From Phocaeicola plebeius (GTDB lineage Bacteria; Bacteroidota; Bacteroidia; Bacteroidales; Bacteroidaceae): 41,142 nt of DNA. Below are positions 15,593-22,656 of this stretch, piece after piece. The notes below the pieces were generated by a model, which saw only the letters and a list, made by a program, of their open reading frames with translations, made no database searches and was not told the origin of the DNA. Where the stretch lies: the NCBI RefSeq assembly GCF_003437535.1, contig NZ_QSQT01000029.1:1-41142 (forward strand), given 5' to 3'. The stretch's first letter is position 1; each line of letters starts with the position of its first letter. Position numbers and translations under genes: made by a program.

Positions 15593-16465
15593 TTACAACT
15601 CTGCACTTGCATCGTTCGAATCTCCGGATTCCCACGGGTTAATTGTGGGGTCGCTCACCTCGATGTCCTTATTGTTGAGCGTTATGTTGTAGGTGTAGGC
15701 ATAGCCTGCTGTGTAGAAATTGGCTGTGGGTGTAGCAGGCAGTTTCAGTTGGGCGTTGTAGCTCTGTCCGTTGTAAGACACTTTAAGGTTAAGAGAGGAG
15801 GTCACTTCCTGCGGGAGAATGATGACTTGCGAAGTGGTGGCACCGCCCAGCTGCATGGTAATCGGCGATTCGGAGGCTGCGGTTACGGCAGTCGTGCCGG
15901 TAGCCGTGTCGAATGTGCCTTCGTGCTTCAGCCCCTCCAACGTGTAGCCGGCAGGTTCCGTTTCGTTGAAACTGAGACCATCGCCTGCCTTGAAGGTGAA
16001 CTTGATGAGACTCATGCAGTGGTGGAACGCATGGTCGCCGGTGAAGCTCACCGTCGGGTTGTGGGTGTCGCCTGTGGCTCCCGAGGCAAAGAGGAAGTCG
16101 ATGTCCGCGCCCTGCTTGTCGGCTGCGGTGCTGACGGTCACCGTTCCGCCGTCAGACTGATACGGATAGTAGGCATGGAAGGTATGCGTTTCAGTGTCAT
16201 TGAAATAGATGGTCGTACCGTCGGTCACGAACTTACCGTTCTCTCTCTTGTAGGGCACGTTGGTGAAGCCTGCGCCGGTGACGCCGATGCGGTCGCCGTC
16301 GGTCCAGTCGGTTCCTTCCGAATTGACGCGGGTTGCGGGCGTAATGTCGGCGATAAACAGGGCGGCTACCGGGCCGTCATTCAGGTTCTCATTGTCGTTG
16401 TTGCAGGCGGCAAGTGTCAATGCCAGCGCTGCGAAAGCAAAAAATCTTGTCTTCATCTTATTCAT
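15593..16465 (-). CDS. fimbrillin family lipoprotein (290 aa)
   Basis: The N-terminus MNKMKTRFFAFAALALTLAAC is a lipoprotein signal with the Cys at residue 21. The mature protein shows fimbrillin-family features: PATRVNSEGTDWTDGDRIGVTG, THTFHAYYPYQ, and FHHCMSLIKFTFKAGDGL. The Arg in PATRV is a plausible maturation site for a trypsin-like protease, as in Porphyromonas fimbrillins; that is analogy. It probably is the main pilus subunit, exported as a lipoprotein and polymerised on the cell surface. The second Met (16456) is an alternative start. It lies 25 nt after the FimB/Mfa2-like gene. Confidence 0.85.
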   Translation of the reverse strand: MNKMKTRFFAFAALALTLAACNNDNENLNDGPVAALFIADITPATRVNSEGTDWTDGDRIGVTGAGFTNVPYKRENGKFVTDGTTIYFNDTETHTFHAYYPYQSDGGTVTVSTAADKQGADIDFLFASGATGDTHNPTVSFTGDHAFHHCMSLIKFTFKAGDGLSFNETEPAGYTLEGLKHEGTFDTATGTTAVTAASESPITMQLGGATTSQVIILPQEVTSSLNLKVSYNGQSYNAQLKLPATPTANFYTAGYAYTYNITLNNKDIEVSDPTINPWESGDSNDASAEL

Positions 16466-16490
16466 TCTTAATTATTAATTCTTCATTGTC

Positions 16491-17342
16491 TTACATTTCC
16501 GCACTGGCATCACCACCTTCTACCGTTTCCCATCCGGTAATTTCGCCCTTGCCTTCTTCCATGCCGACGGGGGTTTCCAGTGTCCCGGTCACACGGTAGG
16601 CGGTGGTCATATCGCCGTTAAAGTCCGCAAGGGCTTCCGTCAGGTCGACCTCCGTGCGCTGTGTGCGTCCGCCATCGGTAAAGACGATGTCCAGCACCAG
16701 CGCCTGCACGTCTCCCATCGTACCCAGCAGGCGGGCGTCGGCCGTGAGCTTGCTGCCGTCACGGGTGAAGGAGAAGACCGTGGAGGTCGGTTCGCCGATG
16801 GTCTGTCCCTTCTCCATATCAAAAATTCCGGCTATGCCGCTGAGGGTGGCGGTCACGCTCTGTATCAGTTCGGGGCGTCCCTGCGTCACTTCCAGTTCCA
16901 GTTGCAGGTCACGTACACGCTGCTGCGGAACAGGGTTGACACGCAGCGTGTCGTCAGCTGTTACGGTTATCTCCTGACTGACGGTCTTCAGATAGTCCGG
17001 CAGGGGGATTACGGATGCACCGTCCGCACGGCTCTTGCCATCAGGGGCATTGACCCGTGCCATTCGTCCGTCGAAAGTGAAACCTTCCGCACGGTTATAG
17101 ATTACCATACTGTGTGTTCCCGGATTGAGCAGGTCGGGATTGGTGAATGGCGAGCCTGTAATGTCGGCCACCTTCCCGTCCATGTCGAGTACATAGTTAT
17201 CGTCTGCCGACAGTCCCGTCAGGCTGATGGTGACAGCTCCCTTGTCGGGGTGCGGCGTGTCATAAAGCGTGTCCTTCACGCAGGAAGAGAGCAGCACGGC
17301 GGCTGCCATTCCCATCATATTTATATATTGTCTTGCTTTCAT
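16491..17342 (-). CDS. FimB/Mfa2-like fimbrial anchor lipoprotein (283 aa)
   Basis: The start at 17342 (MKARQYINMMGMAAAVLLSSC) gives a lipoprotein signal, and VKDTLYDTPHPDKGAVTISL right after the Cys is typical of FimB/Mfa2-type fimbrial subunits (DUF5119-like) in Bacteroides. Two beta-sandwich domains are expected. Such proteins anchor the pilus base and limit its length. The end (GWETVEGGDASAEM) resembles the fimbrillin end (GDSNDASAEL), consistent with related subunits. An upstream in-frame Met at 17369 precedes the signal and is unlikely. Family assignment to DUF5119 is from memory of the motif and not tested. Confidence 0.75.
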   Translation of the reverse strand: MKARQYINMMGMAAAVLLSSCVKDTLYDTPHPDKGAVTISLTGLSADDNYVLDMDGKVADITGSPFTNPDLLNPGTHSMVIYNRAEGFTFDGRMARVNAPDGKSRADGASVIPLPDYLKTVSQEITVTADDTLRVNPVPQQRVRDLQLELEVTQGRPELIQSVTATLSGIAGIFDMEKGQTIGEPTSTVFSFTRDGSKLTADARLLGTMGDVQALVLDIVFTDGGRTQRTEVDLTEALADFNGDMTTAYRVTGTLETPVGMEEGKGEITGWETVEGGDASAEM

Positions 17343-17384
17343 ATTATATTTTTTTAGACATAAGAACAAAAGAACAAATATTAT

Positions 17385-17396
17385 AGGGTTAACCCT
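17385..17396. promoter_or_regulatory. 12-bp perfect palindrome between two fimbrial genes
   Basis: AGGGTTAACCCT is an uninterrupted palindrome in the 96-nt spacer between the DUF3575 gene and the FimB/Mfa2-like gene. It could be a binding site for a regulator of the downstream three genes; no -7 box of full consensus accompanies it. Confidence 0.35.
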
Positions 17397-17438
17397 GTTG
17401 ACCGTCAGTTCAGTCTTTCATTCTTCATTCTTAATTCT

Positions 17439-18500
17439 TCATTTAATTTTCCATACCAATGTCACACCGGCATTGATGGGGCCCCACCAGTCCTTTGTCT
17501 CGTTGCCGCGGCGTACTCGCACACCGTCAATGACTTCATATTTCTCATAGTCGGCATTCAGGTAGCCCAGACCGAGGTTGAAATCAAGATCTAATGCCTT
17601 GTTCAGCCGCAGCCGGTAGCCGGTAGTGATGCCGCCACCCATCAGGTCGCCCTGCTTGCCTGTTTCGGAGAGCTTGTAGTTGAACTGTCCGGCCTTGAAC
17701 ATAGCACCCAGATACCAGGCTTTCTTCTCGCCTATATAGTAACGCATTTCCGGAGCCACTTCCCAAAGGGCATATCGGCGGTCTTTGTCGCTCCAGCTCC
17801 ATGAAGTCCACGAGCCGTTTACGGCAATGCCCCACGATGGGCAGATGCGCCATTCAAGCCCTAAATCGGGTGTCAGGGTAGCCCAGCGCAGCAGGTTGGC
17901 ACGCAGGGAGAGATGATAATCAGTTGGTGTTTTGGTTTCCGACGGCGTGTCGGCAAGAGTATTGGGTCGGGCTTCTTCCGCCTTGCGCTGCTCTTCGGCA
18001 AGCCGTTCCTGTTCGGCACGCTTCTCGGCTTCCAGTCGTTCAGCTTCCGCCTTGCGTCGTGCTTCCGCTTCCGCATCCGTCGCGGCTGTTTCCTTTACCG
18101 GTACCGTCATGCGCACGGTGACGAAATCACCTTCAGTCGCATGGTTGCGGGTAATGAAATTCTCCTCTTTTATTTCCGCACGTATAATCAGTTCGGATTT
18201 CACACGGTTGGCACGGATCTTTGCCGTGGCAAGGTTCTCGGTTTCACTGCCTAATGAGTTGCAGTAGCCATCGACATAAAGCGGCAGCTTGCCGTCAAGA
18301 ATTGTGGCTTTGTTGCTTTCGATACATTCCAACAGGCGGGCAAGTTCCGTGTCATTGCCATTCCAAGGCACGTAGAACATGTCTTCCCTTGGCACGAAGC
18401 GGAAGGTGTAGGTCGTGTCTGCTTTCTGCTGCGCAATGACAGGAAAAGTGACTGCCGTCAGCCACAGAAACAGGGTAAGAAAAGTGATTTTTCTGCTCAT
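17439..18500 (-). CDS. DUF3575 outer-membrane protein with OmpA-like N-terminal part (353 aa)
   Basis: A signal peptide (MSRKITFLTLFLWLTAVTFPVIAQ) is followed by an OmpA/Pal-like region (about 25-140, including LPLYVDGYCNSLGSETENLATAKIRANRV). A Glu/Lys/Ala-rich coiled-coil (about 143-175, EARRKAEAERLEAEKRAEQE) comes next. The C-terminal DUF3575 beta-barrel (about 195-353) includes LRANLLRWATLTPDLGLEWR and ends VTLVWKIK with an aromatic residue near the terminus. Proteins of this kind often open Bacteroidales fimbrial operons and may support pilus export or anchoring. It is the first gene of the four-gene operon. No full TAnnTTTG box was found upstream on the minus strand. Confidence 0.82.
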   Translation of the reverse strand: MSRKITFLTLFLWLTAVTFPVIAQQKADTTYTFRFVPREDMFYVPWNGNDTELARLLECIESNKATILDGKLPLYVDGYCNSLGSETENLATAKIRANRVKSELIIRAEIKEENFITRNHATEGDFVTVRMTVPVKETAATDAEAEARRKAEAERLEAEKRAEQERLAEEQRKAEEARPNTLADTPSETKTPTDYHLSLRANLLRWATLTPDLGLEWRICPSWGIAVNGSWTSWSWSDKDRRYALWEVAPEMRYYIGEKKAWYLGAMFKAGQFNYKLSETGKQGDLMGGGITTGYRLRLNKALDLDFNLGLGYLNADYEKYEVIDGVRVRRGNETKDWWGPINAGVTLVWKIK

Positions 18501-18832
18501 GCTTTTATCTATTTTACTAATTCTAATACAATTTAAAATTTTCTGGAATGTAAAATAATAAAAATAATCTATATAAATTTCACTTTTTCTGATAAAAATG
18601 TTGATTCATGTGCAAAATAGGAAGTATTTGTTATTCAGAATATTTTTTTTGTTTTTCGAGCAATTTTTCCGGGAGCCTGTATCTTGTTTCGACAGGCTGG
18701 TGAACAACCTTCTTTTTCTCTAAACCCACTTGTGAAATGGCCGGTTATCTGCCAATAACTTTGCTGCATTTTCTGTTTTTGTCACTTTTTATTCGTATTT
18801 TTGCCGGAGGAAATGTAGAAATTCATTTACGC
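18501..18832. other. intergenic region between divergent fimbrial and DUF4738 genes
   Basis: This AT-rich 332-nt stretch must carry the fimbrial operon promoter on the minus strand, but no canonical -7 box was found there. It contains a 7-bp inverted repeat AGCCTGT/ACAGGCT (18674-18680 with 18692-18698). On the plus strand the -7 box of the DUF4738 gene is at 18796-18803. No long inverted repeats that would suggest an invertible promoter were seen. Confidence 0.5.
18796..18803 (+). promoter_or_regulatory. -7 box of the DUF4738-like lipoprotein gene
   Basis: TATTTTTG lies 29 nt before the ATG at 18833 and falls inside the longer open frame, so it supports the downstream start. A TTTG at 18778-18781 is at a short 14-nt spacing. 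Confidence 0.55.
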
Positions 18833-19621
18833 ATGAAAAAAATGGGCTTGGGAATGCTCCTTGGGGGATTAGGAATGCTGGCAGGATGTCTGTCTCCCCA
18901 GCAGCACGGAGCAGAAAAGCAGGATGAAAATCAGGAAGTCATACAACGGCTGCAAGGCATCTGGCTGGATGACAACACGGAGGCACCTTTATTCAAAATT
19001 CAAGGCGACAGCATTTATTATGCCAGCCAGATTAATGCCCCGATGCCTTTTTCGGTGCACAATGACACGATAACGGTGTACAGTGCCCAGCCCATTCATT
19101 ATTTCATAGAAGAATGCTTGTCGTACAGCCTGCGTTACCGCACGTCGGTGGGCGAGACGGTGAGCCTGCATAAGGCCGAATCGGATACGTTGTCGTTTGG
19201 TACGGTGGTTCCGGTGAAGGTGGTAGAGAACGAGGTGTTTGAAAAAGACTCGGTTATTTTCCATGGAGGAGAGCGCTACAGAGGTTATGCGTACATCAAC
19301 CCGACCAAGAAGCGGGTGACCCTTGTCAGTATCAATGAAGAAGGTCTTCCGGTGGAAAATATCTACTATGACAATATCATCCATATCTGCGTGTACAAGG
19401 GGAAGGAACGTTTGTTCTCCAAAGATATAAATAAGGAAATGTTTGCCCGCGTGGTACCTGCCGATTTTCTGAACAACGCCATTCTGAGCGATATGGACTT
19501 TGTGAAGGTGGATGAAAAAGGTTATCGTTACGTGGCTACACTTTGCATCCCTGACGGGGCGGCTTGTTATAATGTCCGGCTGGATGTGAGCAAGGAAGGA
19601 AGCATCGTTTTCTCTCGTTGA
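18833..19621 (+). CDS. DUF4738-like lipoprotein (262 aa)
   Basis: The start at 18833 gives MKKMGLGMLLGGLGMLAGC, a lipoprotein signal with Cys at residue 19. The longer frame from 18737 overlaps the promoter and is not used. The mature part resembles the DUF4738 family of Bacteroidetes lipoproteins: an N-terminal lipocalin-like strand set (LQGIWLDDNTEAPLFKIQGDSIYY) and a C-terminal part (FLNNAILSDMDFVKVDEKGYRY). The function of this family is not known to me. It is a single-gene unit ending in a very strong terminator. Confidence 0.7.
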   Translation: MKKMGLGMLLGGLGMLAGCLSPQQHGAEKQDENQEVIQRLQGIWLDDNTEAPLFKIQGDSIYYASQINAPMPFSVHNDTITVYSAQPIHYFIEECLSYSLRYRTSVGETVSLHKAESDTLSFGTVVPVKVVENEVFEKDSVIFHGGERYRGYAYINPTKKRVTLVSINEEGLPVENIYYDNIIHICVYKGKERLFSKDINKEMFARVVPADFLNNAILSDMDFVKVDEKGYRYVATLCIPDGAACYNVRLDVSKEGSIVFSR

Positions 19622-19637
19622 GCGGGAAACTATAATG

Positions 19638-19692
19638 AAAAAATATCCTCCAGACTGCGATTTTCACCCAAACAGTCTGGAGGATATTTTTT
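19638..19692. terminator. bidirectional intrinsic terminator
   Basis: A perfect 20-bp stem (19638-19657 with 19673-19692) with A-run and T-run ends and a 15-nt loop lies between the convergent DUF4738-like gene and engB. Its right edge overlaps the engB stop codon. Confidence 0.92.
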
Positions 19693-20302
19693 ATTCTGCC
19701 TGCTCTTTGAGCGAACGGTTTACTTGTTCTATGTAGTTGAGGATTTCCTGTCGTCCGGTCTTGTTCTCCGAAGACGAGATGAAATGCGGAGGCAGCTCTT
19801 CCCATTGTTCTTTCAGTGTGTTCAGGAAACGGTTTACGCTGGCCTTCGTCTTTCCCACACTCTGCTTGTCGGCTTTGGTGAAAATCAGGGCGAAGGGGAT
19901 GCCGTTTTCTCCTAACCACTCGATGAATTCCAGGTCGATGCGCTGCGGTTCCAACCGGCTGTCGATGAGGACGAACAGGCAGGTCATCTGTTTCCGTTCC
20001 AGCACGTAGTATTCAATAAGCTTCTGGATTTTCTCCATCATCTTTTTTCCCCGCTGGGCATAGCCGTAGCCCGGAAGGTCTACCAGATACCATTCTTTGT
20101 TGATGAGGAAATGGTTGATAAGCAAGGTTTTTCCCGGTGTGGCCGAAGTCATGGCCAGTTTGGGATTCTTGGTCAGCATGTTGATGAGACTGGATTTTCC
20201 CACGTTGGAGCGCCCGATGAAGGCATATTCCGGAAGATGAGTCTGAGGGCACATGTCGGCCCGTGAGTTACTTACGACGAACTCTGCGCTGGTTATATCC
20301 AT
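19691..20302 (-). CDS. engB: ribosome biogenesis GTPase YihA/YsxC (EngB)
   Basis: The 203-residue protein is a TrmE-Era-EngA-EngB GTPase. G1 is GRSNVGKS (30-37), the G2 region is TSATPGKT, G3 is DLPGYGYA, and G4 is TKAD. The segment [23 protein letters not shown] is the typical EngB N-terminus. It helps assemble the large ribosomal subunit. It is transcribed divergently from recR, with its own -7 box. Confidence 0.95.
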   Translation of the reverse strand: MDITSAEFVVSNSRADMCPQTHLPEYAFIGRSNVGKSSLINMLTKNPKLAMTSATPGKTLLINHFLINKEWYLVDLPGYGYAQRGKKMMEKIQKLIEYYVLERKQMTCLFVLIDSRLEPQRIDLEFIEWLGENGIPFALIFTKADKQSVGKTKASVNRFLNTLKEQWEELPPHFISSSENKTGRQEILNYIEQVNRSLKEQAE

Positions 20303-20328
20303 AGGTTATATCTGTGAGTTGTTTTATG

Positions 20329-20336
20329 CAAAGGTA
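20329..20336 (-). promoter_or_regulatory. -7 box of engB
   Basis: The minus strand reads TACCTTTG, 26 nt before the engB ATG. No TTTG box at the expected -33 distance was found. Confidence 0.5.
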
Positions 20337-20413
20337 ATATAAAAACGGGATTCGGTGGAAGACTTCCTTGAAAATAATCTCCGCGAAATGGAGGCCGGTT
20401 CTTGTTTTATCCG

Positions 20414-20421
20414 TATTTTTG
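20414..20421 (+). promoter_or_regulatory. -7 box of recR
   Basis: TATTTTTG lies 26 nt before the recR ATG at 20448 and inside a longer open frame from 20355, which rules out the earlier start. Confidence 0.5.
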
Positions 20422-20447
20422 CCATTCGTATTAAAGAAACGATAAGC

Positions 20448-21065
20448 ATGAATCAACAATATCCTTCAGTTTTACTGGAAAAAGCGGTGGGGGAGTTTGC
20501 CAAGCTTCCCGGCATTGGACGGAAAACAGCCATGCGGCTGGTACTGCACTTGCTGCGTCAGGACACGGCCACGGTAGAGGCTTTCAGCAGTGCCATTTCT
20601 ACCTTGAAGAAAGAGGTGAAATATTGTAAGGTGTGTCACAACATTTCCGATACGGATGTGTGCCGCATCTGCTCCAATCCGTCGCGCGACGTGAGCACAG
20701 TGTGTGTGGTAGAGAATATACGCGATGTGATGGCGGTAGAGAACACCCAGCAGTATCGCGGGCTGTATCATGTGCTGGGAGGGGTGATTTCGCCCATGGA
20801 TGGCATCGGACCTTCCGATTTGGAGATTGAAAGCCTGGTAAACCGTGTGAAAGAAGGCACTGTCAAGGAGGTAATCTTGGCGCTGAGTTCTACGATGGAA
20901 GGAGATACCACCAACTTCTACATTTTCCGCAAACTGGCGAGCTGCGATGTGAAGATAACCGTCATTGCCCGTGGAATCTCCATCGGTGATGAATTGCAAT
21001 ATACGGATGAGGTGACGCTGGGACGTTCCATCGTGAACCGCGTGGCGTTTACCGGAACCCTTTAA
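20448..21065 (+). CDS. recR: recombination mediator RecR
   Basis: The 205-residue product has the helix-hairpin-helix segment ([20 protein letters not shown]). The four-Cys zinc finger is C60, C63, C72 and C75, followed by the Toprim domain ([14 protein letters not shown]...) and the C-terminal [21 protein letters not shown] segment. RecR works with RecO and RecF in loading RecA on gapped DNA. The start at 20448 is supported by the upstream -7 box and the usual RecR N-terminus ([20 protein letters not shown]). A small membrane-protein gene follows after 12 nt, probably in the same operon. Confidence 0.96.
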   Translation: MNQQYPSVLLEKAVGEFAKLPGIGRKTAMRLVLHLLRQDTATVEAFSSAISTLKKEVKYCKVCHNISDTDVCRICSNPSRDVSTVCVVENIRDVMAVENTQQYRGLYHVLGGVISPMDGIGPSDLEIESLVNRVKEGTVKEVILALSSTMEGDTTNFYIFRKLASCDVKITVIARGISIGDELQYTDEVTLGRSIVNRVAFTGTL

Positions 21066-21077
21066 AGATAGAAAGAA

Positions 21078-21539
21078 ATGGAAAAAAGAATGACTCGTCT
21101 GCTCCATGTGCTGGAAGCGGAATTTGCCTTGTTCTGGATACTGGTCGTGGCAGGGTGTGTGTTGTATGAAACGGATGTGTTGCCTCAGGGGAGTATGGTG
21201 GGCGATGCGCAGGCAGAATATATCTTGCAGACTGTCGGCATCTTGCTGACGGTGTGTCTGATACCCTTGTCGCTGCGCATGTTCAGCCTTTCGCTGACAC
21301 GCTATGTCCGTCAGTTGTCTTTGCCCGAAGCATTGGTGAGCTACCGCCGCTGGTGTGAAATCCGTCTGGCTATGCTGCTGGCTCCGGCGCTGTTCAATCT
21401 GACGGTGTACTATACCACGCTCGATGTTACCAGTCTGTTGTGCATGGGCATGCTGTTGGTAGCTTCATTGTTTTGTGTGCCGGGACGTGGCCGCCTGATG
21501 CGGGAACTTGATTTACAGAAAGACGAACCGGAAAAATGA
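21078..21539 (+). CDS. conserved-looking membrane protein (153 aa), function unknown
   Basis: The protein has about four hydrophobic helices (about residues 12-33, 48-70, 95-113 and 118-134) and a charged C-terminus (GRLMRELDLQKDEPEK). A start-proximal LLHVLEAEFALFWILV segment and a middle RYVRQLSLPEALVSYRRWCEIR loop are visible. No known family was recognised. It sits between recR and a GNAT gene on the same strand with short spacers, so the three are probably co-transcribed. A cytoplasmic-membrane location is likely. Confidence 0.75.
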   Translation: MEKRMTRLLHVLEAEFALFWILVVAGCVLYETDVLPQGSMVGDAQAEYILQTVGILLTVCLIPLSLRMFSLSLTRYVRQLSLPEALVSYRRWCEIRLAMLLAPALFNLTVYYTTLDVTSLLCMGMLLVASLFCVPGRGRLMRELDLQKDEPEK

Positions 21540-21546
21540 ACATGTC

Positions 21547-22062
21547 ATGAAACAGGGAAATATCAGTCTCCGCGCACCCGAGCCGGAAGATTTGGAGGTG
21601 ATGCTCTCTTTTGAGAACGATGCGGCACTTTGGGAACTGGGTACGGCTACGGGCCCTTATTCCCGCTATCAGATGAAACGCTACATCGCCGAGAGTCAGA
21701 ATGACTTGTATGCCGACGGGCAACTTCGGTTGATGATAGTGTGCGAGGGCCAGGGAGTGGCCGGTATTGTGGATGTGTTTTCCTTTGATGCACGTCACAA
21801 CCGGGCGGAGGTAGGAATTGTAGTGCGGAAAGACTTGCGGGGGCAGGGGGTGGCGCAGACGGCACTTTCTCTCCTGGAATCGCATTGTTTTTCCTTGTTG
21901 GGTCTCCGGCAATTGTATGCCTATGTGCCGGTGGGGAATGTAGCCAGCCGGAAGCTGTTCACTTCGGCAGGCTATACCGAATGTGGTATCCTGAAGGACT
22001 GGATACGGGTAGGCACTTCTTATCAGGATGTGTGTTTCTTTCAGAAAATCAACGGAATATAG
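21547..22062 (+). CDS. GNAT-family N-acetyltransferase (171 aa)
   Basis: The ATG at 21547 gives MKQGNISLRAPEPEDLEVMLSFEND, typical of RimJ/RimL- and SpeG-like GNAT proteins. The acetyl-CoA binding motif A reads VGIVVRKDLRGQGVAQTALSLL (around residues 88-109). The motif B segment is LRQLYAYVPVGNVASRKLFTSAGYTECG. The substrate cannot be inferred; spermidine, protein N-termini or an aminoacyl compound are possible. The start lies 7 nt after the stop of the membrane-protein gene. A nearer ATG at 21542 gives only a 2-codon frame. Confidence 0.85.
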   Translation: MKQGNISLRAPEPEDLEVMLSFENDAALWELGTATGPYSRYQMKRYIAESQNDLYADGQLRLMIVCEGQGVAGIVDVFSFDARHNRAEVGIVVRKDLRGQGVAQTALSLLESHCFSLLGLRQLYAYVPVGNVASRKLFTSAGYTECGILKDWIRVGTSYQDVCFFQKINGI

Positions 22063-22095
22063 GTCGTTGTAAAAAACTTTAAAACAGGGTTGAAA

Positions 22096-22221
22096 AAACG
22101 CCTTTGCGTTTTAACTTAAACGCCTTTACGTTTTAACTTAAACGCCTTTACGTTTTAGGTAAAACGCAAGGACGTTTTACTTTAAATGCACTTGCGTTTG
22201 AAAGCAAACGCTTAGGCGTTT
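22096..22221. repeat. 126-bp array of alternating AAACG/CGTTT half-sites at 11-bp spacing
   Basis: Twelve 5-mers alternate AAACG and CGTTT and are each separated by exactly 6 nt, giving a 22-bp period over six units. Only one half-site deviates (AAATG at 22184-22188). The spacers vary strongly (CCTTTG, TAACTT, TAGGTA, CAAGGA, CACTTG, GAAAGC). The array lies between the GNAT gene and the tRNA-Pro terminator. The purpose is unknown; a cooperative protein-binding array or a string of hairpins fits. Confidence 0.85.
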
Positions 22222-22266
22222 TTGAAAGCCGTTTGAGGGGGCTCTTTTTGAGGGAAAATACAATAA

Positions 22267-22312
22267 AAGAAGAAAGGCAACTCATCGTGTTGGATAAGTT
22301 GCCTTTCTTCTT
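22267..22312 (-). terminator. intrinsic terminator of the tRNA-Pro operon
   Basis: A 16-bp stem (22267-22282 with 22297-22312) with a 14-nt loop lies right after the second tRNA in the minus direction. It is followed by TTATTGTATTTT on the minus strand. Confidence 0.82.
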
Positions 22313-22313
22313 G

Positions 22314-22388
22314 TCGGGGTAGCGGGATTCGAACCCACGACCCCCTGCTCCCAAAGCAGGTGCGCTAACCGGACTGCGCTACACCCCG
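22314..22388 (-). tRNA. tRNA-Pro (TGG)
   Basis: A cloverleaf on the minus strand: the acceptor begins CGGGGTG and closes with TACCCCG plus discriminator A. The D-arm GCGCAGTCCGGTTAGCGC, the anticodon stem-loop CCTGC-TTTGGGA-GCAGG with anticodon TGG, and the T-arm GGGTTCGAATCCC are intact. The 3' CCA is not encoded. It is the distal copy of an identical tandem pair. Confidence 0.97.
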
Positions 22389-22422
22389 GACAATGTAATA
22401 ACTTTTACTTTTTTGACTTCTG

Positions 22423-22497
22423 TCGGGGTAGCGGGATTCGAACCCACGACCCCCTGCTCCCAAAGCAGGTGCGCTAACCGGACTGCGCTACACCCCG
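22423..22497 (-). tRNA. tRNA-Pro (TGG), proximal tandem copy
   Basis: Identical in sequence to the tRNA at 22314-22388 and separated from it by 34 nt. It is nearest the promoter at 22521-22552 and has no encoded CCA. Identity over the whole gene suggests a recent tandem duplication or ongoing gene conversion. Confidence 0.97.
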
Positions 22498-22520
22498 AAG
22501 TGTCTTTCTCAAAAGCGATG

Positions 22521-22552
22521 CAAAGGTATGGCTTTTTATTTTAATATGCAAA
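22521..22552 (-). promoter_or_regulatory. promoter of the tRNA-Pro pair
   Basis: On the minus strand TTTG (22552-22549), a 20-nt spacer, then TACCTTTG (22528-22521) match both Bacteroidetes promoter elements at the consensus distance. Transcription should begin about 20 nt before the proximal tRNA. Confidence 0.85.
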
Positions 22553-22646
22553 TCCGGACGCTCTTTTTTTGTAAGAATTTTTCGAAGATTTTTAAAATCG
22601 TTTGAAATTCAATGGAATAGAAAAATCTTTTTTTAAGGCGTCCGGA
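22553..22646. repeat. 9-bp inverted repeat enclosing an AT-rich 76-nt segment
   Basis: TCCGGACGC (22553-22561) and GCGTCCGGA (22638-22646) bracket AT-rich DNA containing smaller dyads (GATTTT/AAAATC and GAATTT/AAATTC). One edge touches the -33 box of the tRNA promoter and the other is 10 nt from the S9 peptidase stop. It could be the S9 terminator, an UP-element-like stretch, or both. Confidence 0.5.
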
Positions 22647-22656
22647 TGTGCGTGAC

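Noticed and set aside
13876..15642. A 588-codon open frame on the plus strand antisense to the GLUG fimbrillin gene.
   Set aside because: It is a shadow frame in GC-rich repeat DNA. The minus-strand frame has a lipoprotein signal, a fimbrillin domain and regular GLUG repeats; the plus frame shows no signal, family motif or start context.
18501..18832. An invertible promoter upstream of the fimbrial operon, as known for some Bacteroides surface loci.
   Set aside because: No pair of long inverted repeats flanks a promoter here; the only dyad (AGCCTGT/ACAGGCT) is 11 nt apart.
22096..22228. CRISPR array at the 22-nt repeats.
   Set aside because: The period is 22 nt with 6-nt gaps, there are no spacers of about 30 nt, and no cas genes are nearby.
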